DNA of 64,000 bases from Apostichopus japonicus. Taxonomy: Eukaryota; Echinodermata; Holothuroidea; Aspidochirotida; Stichopodidae. The notes beneath the pieces are model-generated. The model saw nothing but the letters and a program-made list of their open reading frames with translations, was not told where the DNA came from and ran no database searches. Position 1 is the stretch's first letter; the number at the start of each line of letters is the position of its first letter. The stretch lies in assembly GCF_037975245.1 (NCBI RefSeq), contig NC_092574.1, forward strand, positions 27,076,713-27,140,712, in the 5' to 3' direction. Of this stretch, positions 52,001 to 61,000 are shown one piece after another. The position numbers and the translations under genes are program-made.

Positions 52001-55000
52001 CTAGTATTTTTGCAATAACTTGAGAACAAAATATCTGTTAGGGTTGGGAGTTGCCTCAATGTAATCCAATTGTCGACCCGCATCTGGGTGACCCTTGACC
52101 TCAATTTGACCTCTGGTGACCTTTCCGTGTTTTGGGGATTTTTACAGTTTCGATGCTATTTTCAGATGTCAAAGGTAACTTCTGATCATAAATGTCAATG
52201 GGTTGACCCCCATTTGACCTTCGTGTGCAAAGTTATTTGAGGTCAAAGTTAATTTTCACACATTTAATGCAATAACTCCCAGTGCCAAGGTGTGACAAGG
52301 TTGATTTTTTTGGACAAGTTGCAAATGGTATAGGGGAATATTTTCAAACTTAACGGTTATGTGATCCAAGGTCACCAAAGGTCAGCTAATGTTAAAAAAG
52401 TAGTATTATGGGGGGAGAAAATGGGCAAAGAAAAAATGTTTGAATTTTTACAGTCATGCTCTATTTAGGTCTCACCGATCAAAAATGTCAATTGGTTGAC
52501 CTCCGGGTGACCTTTGTGTGTGAAGTTACATACAAGTTCAAAGTTAATTTTTTGACATTTAATGCAATTAAATCTCAATGCCAAGGTGTGACATGGTTGA
52601 TATTTTGGGACAAGTTGTGAATGGTGTGGTGGAACATTTTGAAACTTAAAGGTCATGTCATCTGAGGTCACCATTGTTATCATATCTGTTGACACGCTTG
52701 TAGGTCTCTTATATTTCTTACATTTTCGACGCCATATTTAGATCTCAAAAATGCCTTTTGGTAAAAAATCCGATCACATTTTGTGATCACAAAAGTGTTG
52801 GCTATAGTGTTGGTTACTTTATGGGAACATGTAGGACCACAATTACTTGGACTATTTCAGCCCAATCTTGCTTGATAATATTATGTGTATTGTCATATAC
52901 CCCAAGCAAGGAACCACAGTGCCCTTGGGCTCTTGTTTAATTTGTACTGTTTATGTTCAACTCATGAGCTCCTAATTCTTCTTTCATAGATGGAGTTACA
53001 TGGCTATCAAATGCAACAGTTGGTGGACTCATTGATGGTGTGGATATTTCAAGTTTAGCAGACAGCATATGGAAAACAGAAAACCCTGACAAGTTTGTCC
53101 TAAATGTCACCGGAAATGGTACCTTCAACATACTGCAGAGTGGAGTAAGTAATAGTAGTCAGACATGTTAATGCAGAGTCATAAAATATGGGAGTGATAA
53201 AATATGGGAGTGATAAAATACAGGAGTGATAAAATACCGGAGTCATAAAATATGGGAGTCAAAACATATGGGAGTCATAACATATAGGACATCTCATTCA
53301 TTGTTCTGAGAATGTTTATTAAATCTTATGTATTGGGAGGATGTGGCAAGGTCTTATCACAGTTCTGTGACTCTGGAATAATATGCATAAGCATTCAACA
53401 AAGTTTTCCATTACACAGCAGAATTGGAGAGATTTTTTGCAAAAGTGCTGCTGACACATTTCACCAAGTTAGATTTCCAGCTTATAGATGAAATAAGTCA
53501 ATTGAAATCTATTACTTTTATTAATGAATCTTGCAAACATCTTGCGTTGAACCTTTCCTTACCTCTTTTTTGCAGGATGTCTTTTACAACGGCACGTTAG
53601 ACGGAGTTGATCTGCAAGAGTTGAATCAAACCTATGTTAGTCTGACTAGAAGTCAAACTATAACTGAAAGTAAACACTTTCTAGACAAGGTCCTCATAGA
53701 TGAAAGTTCCAACCTCAAGTCAGATTACTTGAATGTAGAGGGCACTGTTAAAGGCTTAAACCTCTCCGATATTGCCAGTCGAGCATTTATTTCAGGAAAC
53801 GCAGGGCAAGAAATAGATGGCACCCTGACGTTTACTGAGAACGTAACTTTCCTAGGTTTGTCTGTTCAGAATTTTTCAGAAACATAAAGTTATGAAGATA
53901 TCAATTGCATCTAGTCCTTATTATTGGAATTGGCTTGATTTGAAACAGAACCCTACATTACAAATGTCTCCTTTCTACAAACATTTGCTCTGGATCATCA
54001 CAGTTGGTTTGCAAAATGTATGGTTCCTGACAATTGAACCAGAACAGACTCAGTTGCAATGGATAGTATATATTATTATGCCCCCCCCCCCTGGAATGAC
54101 CGGTAACTTTCAGGTAATATCAACAAAGAAGCCACTGGTGTGTGACACTCAGTTTTGTGAAGCATATTATATCTATGTAACATTGGGTTTGCTTCCCACC
54201 TTCAGATATATATGCTTTTAATATACTCTAGTGTTAGTGTAAATGAATTGGGAGCTGTGTGTGTCTAGGATAATGTGCCATATAAGCAAATCCTTTAATC
54301 CCTGAATAAGGCTATAATAATCTATTGAACATCAATATATGTCAAACTTACATTTAATCTTTCTACCTTTCTCGCACTAGGTGATGTGACCTTGGATGGC
54401 ACAGTTGACGAGATTTCCATTTCTAACGGTGTTATGCTCACCCATAGACCCAACTTTGTAAAAGCTCACAAAAATTTATCTAACGAGCTTCTAGAAATTA
54501 CATCTTCACTCTTTATGAAAGACAGGAAGAAAGTTCAGGGAGTGGATGTTTCAGAGATGAAATTAAGATCAGCTGATAGGATCAATAACTACCTCATTCA
54601 AGAGGACACCACATTTATCAACATGACTATGCTCTCAGGATTAATGTGAGTACAATTCTAAAACTATTACCAGCACTGCCTGGAGTGCAATCAACAACAT
54701 TGTCAACCAATGTAATGGATTAACAAATATTGTAAACTTATATCCTCCTGGAATTTGGAAGTTTGTATTCTTATTCTTCTCAAAGAAGTTTAAATGAATC
54801 TATCAGTTGGTCTATCGATTCTTTATGAATTGTCTGTTTGTGTAGTTAATCACTGTAGTACATCTGTACAGTCTTAAGTCAATAACAGACTTTCTTCTAC
54901 TGAAGTAAATATTAAATATATATAAGTAAATGAACAATGAAGTTATGAACCTGAAACAAGGAAGAGGAAAGAAATTCATTTAGTAATGTCAAGTAAATAT

Positions 55001-58000
55001 CTTTCAGTCTTCAAAATATAACAATCACAATGTGAAGTTTGGGATTTCCACAAAAGGAGCTACTATTTAAAGAACATTTGAGCTGGGCATGAATATGGGT
55101 TCCACCTTTTATATGGCTAAGTACTGTGAGTAGCTATGAGCTAATAATTCATCACTTTTGGTTCAGAGGAAATTGACCATACAGCTTATCGCCCTCCTTT
55201 TTCATGAGATAAGAGTTAGGGGTCTTGAAAAATACTTAAAATAGTATTGATCTTGTGAAATCTGTTGGTACATAAGATTGTTTGTACTACTCATTTGGTA
55301 CATCGCAACATGTAATCCACTATTATTAGTAACTATAGGATGCACCCAATTGAGGTCTGGTAAAATATGAAAAAAATAAAAACTTACCTCTGTAGGAAAA
55401 CTGACCTTTCCAAATTCTTTGGCAACAATTCTTTTTTTAGATTGGAGGGATTATTAAATGGAGTGAACTTTTCGACCGAGTACATTCTGACCATACCTCA
55501 CGACCAAACTGTCTTTGGCAACTATACCTTCCTGACAGATACTGTCTTCAATGGAGAGATGACTAGCACTTTAATCAATGGATTAGATATGGTGGACTTG
55601 GCAACTAACACAGTACGTAAAGACTCTTTTTATTCTGGTTACTCTGAATTAGATCCTAATCCATTGACAGGCAAATCTTGTGGGTTTTAGTGATATATTT
55701 ATGTTGAAGTAGTGATATATTTATTCACCCCCACCCCACTGCAGTTGACAGGCATAGCATGTTTTGTTTTAGTGAGTTATTCATTTTGAATTAGTCTATA
55801 TTTATTCACCCTTATTGTCATTGACAGACATATCGTGTTGGTTTTAGTGAGTTTTTCATGATGAATTAGTGATATATTTATTCACCCCCACTGCCATTGA
55901 CATGCACATCGTGTTGGTTCTAGTGAGTTATTCATTTGAATTAGTGATATCTTTATTCACCCTTATTGCCATTGACATGCATATCATGTTTGGTTTTAGT
56001 GAGTTATTCATGTTGAATTAGTGATATATTTATTCACCCCTACTGCCATTGACAGGCATATCGTGTTTGACAATGCTGGTTGATTTGACCACTGTGTTTT
56101 AATAAGTCACACTTCGTTTAAAGTACTAAATGTACTTAATAAGTCTTTGATGCCCATATTTGCCTTATCAATCAATTCATGTTTCGTTCATAACAGCTAT
56201 TTACCAGTGGAGATCAGACCATCACAGGGAACATAACTTTGGCCTCAGTGGATACATTCCTAAACATAACCACCTTTGGTCTGCTGGGTGGGGTTAAAGT
56301 TCCACAGCTCTATCAGAGTTTATTCTATTATCCTGACCTTGAAAATCTCAACAATAGTCTGACACAGCAATGTGAAGTTCTGGATGAAATTCACTACTTA
56401 CAGCAAAGTAAGCAGAGTATATTTGAAGTTCATGAGAGATTGGTCGTGTTGTAAGATGATGGGTTGATTGGTTGATGCGCTGGTCAGGTGGCTGCTTTAT
56501 TGATTAGTTATTGAGTTTTTGATTGGTATGAAATGGGCTGATGGATATATACCACTTCCCCATTGTTGATATATCAACATGTCCGGTATTTTTTTCAAGG
56601 ATGGTATGAATTATTAGTATGTGGGTACTTTTATTGGTATTGGTGGAGAGGATAGCTAGATATGGTTTGATTTTCTGTTGGTGTGCCGAGTTGGTAGTCC
56701 GGTGGAGTGAGATGAAGAAACCTCTTCATGTAGGTCTTGTTGCATACAGTACTGCTTTATACAATACTACAATGAAAGCCACTGTCTGCCACCTACTTTG
56801 TGCTCAACATTTTGATTTACAAAGAAGAATAATATTTTTATACTGTACTTAGCTCCATACACTGATACACAGATGACGTCATCAATGTGTGCTGTATTTT
56901 GAGATTCTCTATTAAACAGTTCTATTGAAGCAAGGTTTAGAAATGTTTATGCTTATCTAACCTACTAGATGTATAGGGAAATGTGAAATCGAACCTACTA
57001 TATGTATCGGGAACTGTGAAATAGATCGGGAGAAAAGTTTAAGTCTTAATACTTTTTTAATTTGGTTTCCAAACTGACAGTTAGGTTTCATAACAGTGAG
57101 AAGTTTGAGAGAATCAAGGTGGAAGATCAGCAATGCCCCTTAAATTAAGTCCACCCACTGTATATTAGTAAATAGAAACATTGAATCCAGCTTCCCAGTA
57201 ACTTAGCAACCCATCCTTTGATAACAGTTGACTTTATTTGTACTGGGTGGTACACAAGATGCACAGTTAATTCCTATAATTGGTTCTGTGAAATATGACT
57301 TTGTAACAGACTCATTGATGTGGAATTGGTTTATAATCCTTCTTTTATAGATGATGCTTTGCTCTTCAGAGGCTTGGTAGAAATAGATGTAATAAGTACA
57401 GTTGGCAACGTTTTATGGTTCCCCTCTGAGGTAAATGGAGAGCAGTGGGTGATCCTTGGGATATCTCCAGTTTATGATGCCTTCCGGAATGAAGTTAATC
57501 CAGATCAGTGTGCTACAGTCTCAGTCAGAAGATGGGATGATGAACAATATCAGGAAGAATTGGTATTTTACAGCAATCATTCTATTTGTTAGCCCTACCC
57601 TTAATATCATGGGTGACATAGGTGGCCGGCCCTACAGTATGTAGTACCTTATTGTACAGTTAATCATTTGTTGGGATGCTTAGAATACAAACAAATGGGG
57701 AGTATTTCCTACTTTGTGTGGCAAGAAAGATTGCTGCAATAAAGTGGGAGTACCAATCTTGTTTTGTTATACCTTACAGTACCTTTAATACCAATATATG
57801 TTGCAATATATGTATTAGTATCAATGTATATATAAGTATCAATTTATATCTCACCAATATATATGTCATGCCAAACCAAAAAGTGTGATTTGAAACTGGG
57901 AATTAAACAGAGATGGTAAATACTGGTGATTAAGTAATAGGAGACCCAATCCTTGGTTAAATTTATAATGCTGAGTTCATATTGCTATCATTGCACTGCC

Positions 58001-61000
58001 ATCAATCGGGTAAGGAATATCTTCCGAATCAAATTGTCACTTCTTTTGTTTGTCTGACTTACATTCAATAATACTTTAAATATGAAAGTTTTGTGGAAAT
58101 TGAATGAAATGGCATAAAAAATTCTTTGTAATAATGATTATCAGTTTAGAGTGCTCATTATCAATGGATCTTGTTGAAAATACAGCTATATGATTGAATT
58201 TCTTATTGCTTGAAATTGTGACTTTTTCAGTTGATGACATTTGATGTAGTAGAAGATGTTAAGTATTTCAACACTGGTGTGGTTAAGGGATTTGCTGTAG
58301 CAGAAACAATTATTGATGGTGCCTGCCTGAATATCAGTGGCATCAGCAACAACATCACCGAGTTACCCGATGGTAAGCCATTTCATGGAAGTCTTGTTTC
58401 CTGGGTAAGGAAAGAGTCTGATAAACTACATGGTGGTCAGTCAAGATGACTTTGTTTCTCGATTAAGAGCCTCTATATGATGTGATATTTATGTAGTACT
58501 TTCATATCTCTGTTGATGTATGTCATGTTTTGTATATATTGACCTTGAAAAGCCTTAGATTTGCAGGTGTCAATCTCATGTAAATTAAAAATCTAGTTGA
58601 ACAGATGTTGTAGGATTTTATTTAATTATAACCTCTTTGTAGCATTTCTTGTACTCTTCATACAAGTCTGACTCCAATAACAAAAGCTCTCAGCTTTTCT
58701 CATAAAATGAATTTTAGTTATTGTGTAATCATTTATTTCATTCACTTGTAAGCATTTTGTTGTTTTTCTATTTCACATCAATTGGTAACAGTCTCATGTG
58801 AACTGCAAATGATCACGTTCTTATGGAACGCCAAAAGCGCAACGCATTTCGTTGCCTCGATCGATTTCGCCTCCTTCTATTTCGTTGCCTCCTTTTATTT
58901 CGTTGCCTCCTTTTATTTCGTTTCCTCCTTCTATTTCGTTGCTTCGTTCTATTTTGCTGCCTCCTTCTATTTTGTTGCCTTCTTCTATTTCGTTGCCTCC
59001 ATTGATTTCGTTGCCTCCATTGATTTCGTTGCCTCCTTCTATTTTGCTGCCTCCTTCTATTTCGTTGCCTTCTTCTATTTCGTTGCCTCCATTGATTTCG
59101 TTGCCTCCTTCTATTTCGTTGCCTTCTGCTATTTCGTTGCCTCCTTTTATTTCGTTGCCTCCATTGATTTCGTTGCCTCCTTCTATTTTGCTGCCTCCAC
59201 CTATTTCGTTGCCTCGTTCTACATCGTTGTCTCGTTCGATTTCGTTGCCTCGATTGAATTCGCCTGGTTATGTTAATTAGGTATTGCAGGCATGCATTGA
59301 TGGGCGGAGCTTTTTTCTCCTTCGGTCGCGACCGGCCGGTTAACGCGAACGTTACCTGGTCGATCACAGTGCCTAGCACGTACTGAGCAGCCTAGCACCT
59401 GTTTGAACGTAGCAGCCACTAAGAGCAGCCACTATAGTGTATACATCAACGTTACACGCCGCATGTCCGGTTAGCACCACATTAAAGTAAAAAGGTTCCT
59501 CTTTCACGTGGTATACCTCTACTATCGGTAACAAAAATGATTTCTTGACCAAAAGTGGCCTTAAAGTTTTAACCCCGATACGGACATCTCTAAACGCGCT
59601 GTATATACATAATGTGTAATGATCAGAAAAATGTAGGCTCCATAACTAAGGTTAATCGATTTTGAAAAAAAAAAAATTAAACAGTTTTCTGATCATTACA
59701 CATTACGTATATACAGCGCGTTTAAAGATGTCCGTATCGGGGTTAAAACTTTGAGGCCACTTTTGGTCAAGAATTCATTTTTTATTACCGATAGTAGAGA
59801 TATACCACGTAAAAGATGAACCTGTCTACTTTAATGTGGTGCTAACCGGACATCTCAATAGGCTCCATAACTCAACTTAATCGATTTTGAAGAATAAAAA
59901 AATTAATCAATATTTTAAAACTTTTAGGCCACTTTTGGTAAAAAAAATCGGCTTTGTTACCAATAGTAGGTATAACACGTGAAATAAGAAATTTTATTCT
60001 TTGATGTGATGCTAACCGAACCTCCTAACTAGGTCGATAACTCAAATTAATGGATTTTGAAATAATAATACGTTTGGATCATAACACATTACCGCGCGTT
60101 TCGAGCTAATTTTCCCATTTGCATCCCACTCCTGTTAGGATCGAACGATTTGTAGCCATCGAATTTCAATAAATCAAAGTGTTACTGGCTGTTTTTTCAT
60201 ACCACGTGTAAGAGGAATAACTTAACATCGTCATTGTACCTCTCTTGACTGTTGCATATTCTCATAAATGAATTGTTTAGACATTTGAAAAAAAATATGA
60301 AAAAAATGGTATAAAAATTGTCGCAATTTACGCCTTTCTCCACAAGATTTGGTAGGATCACAAGTTTCAGTTCAATATGGATGCAGAAATCGTCCACCAT
60401 TTGAATTCCAAAATTATAACACATGAAAGAGCAACATCTTCTCTCTCATATGGTGCAATTATTGGCATTTTACAGTATTCATAGCGTTAATTATTATCGC
60501 TTTAAAACAGGTACGAAAAAGTAACAGTCTTGTTATTGTCCGCTAATGTAGGCTGCCCTTAGTGGCTGCTGGGGATCCACTTTTCCGCCACATCGTACCC
60601 AGCGCTCGTCACAGTGTACAAACATCAGTGGCCAACGGCGTGTAACGTTGATGTATACACTATTGGCTGCTGTTAGTGGCTGCTCTTAGTGGCTGCTACG
60701 TTCAAACAGGTGCTAGGCTGCTCAGTACGTGTTAGGCACTGTGATCGACCAGGTAACGTTCGCGTTAACCGGCCCGTCGCGACCGAAGGAGAAAAAAAGC
60801 TCCGCCCACCAATGCATGCCTGCAATACCTAATTAACATAACCAGGCGAATTCAATCGAGGCAACGAAATCGAACGAGGCAACGATGTAGAACGAGGCAA
60901 CGAAATAGGTGGAGGCAGCAAAATAGAAGGAGGCAACGAAATCAATGGAGGCAACGAAATAGAAGAAGGCAACGAAATAGAAGGAGGCAGCAAAATAGAA

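Noticed and set aside
52990-53031. Alternative that the EAR gene ends before the 50-53 kb element and a new gene starts after it
   Set aside because: Exon 21 ends with one base of a codon and exon 22 completes it (TAT GGA GTT), and the same repeat motif continues on both sides.
58782-59379. Open frames of 140-190 codons on both strands (FVASFY or RQRNRR repeats)
   Set aside because: They are products of the 18-bp satellite in the fold-back arm; the same accident recurs on the right arm (60829-61179).
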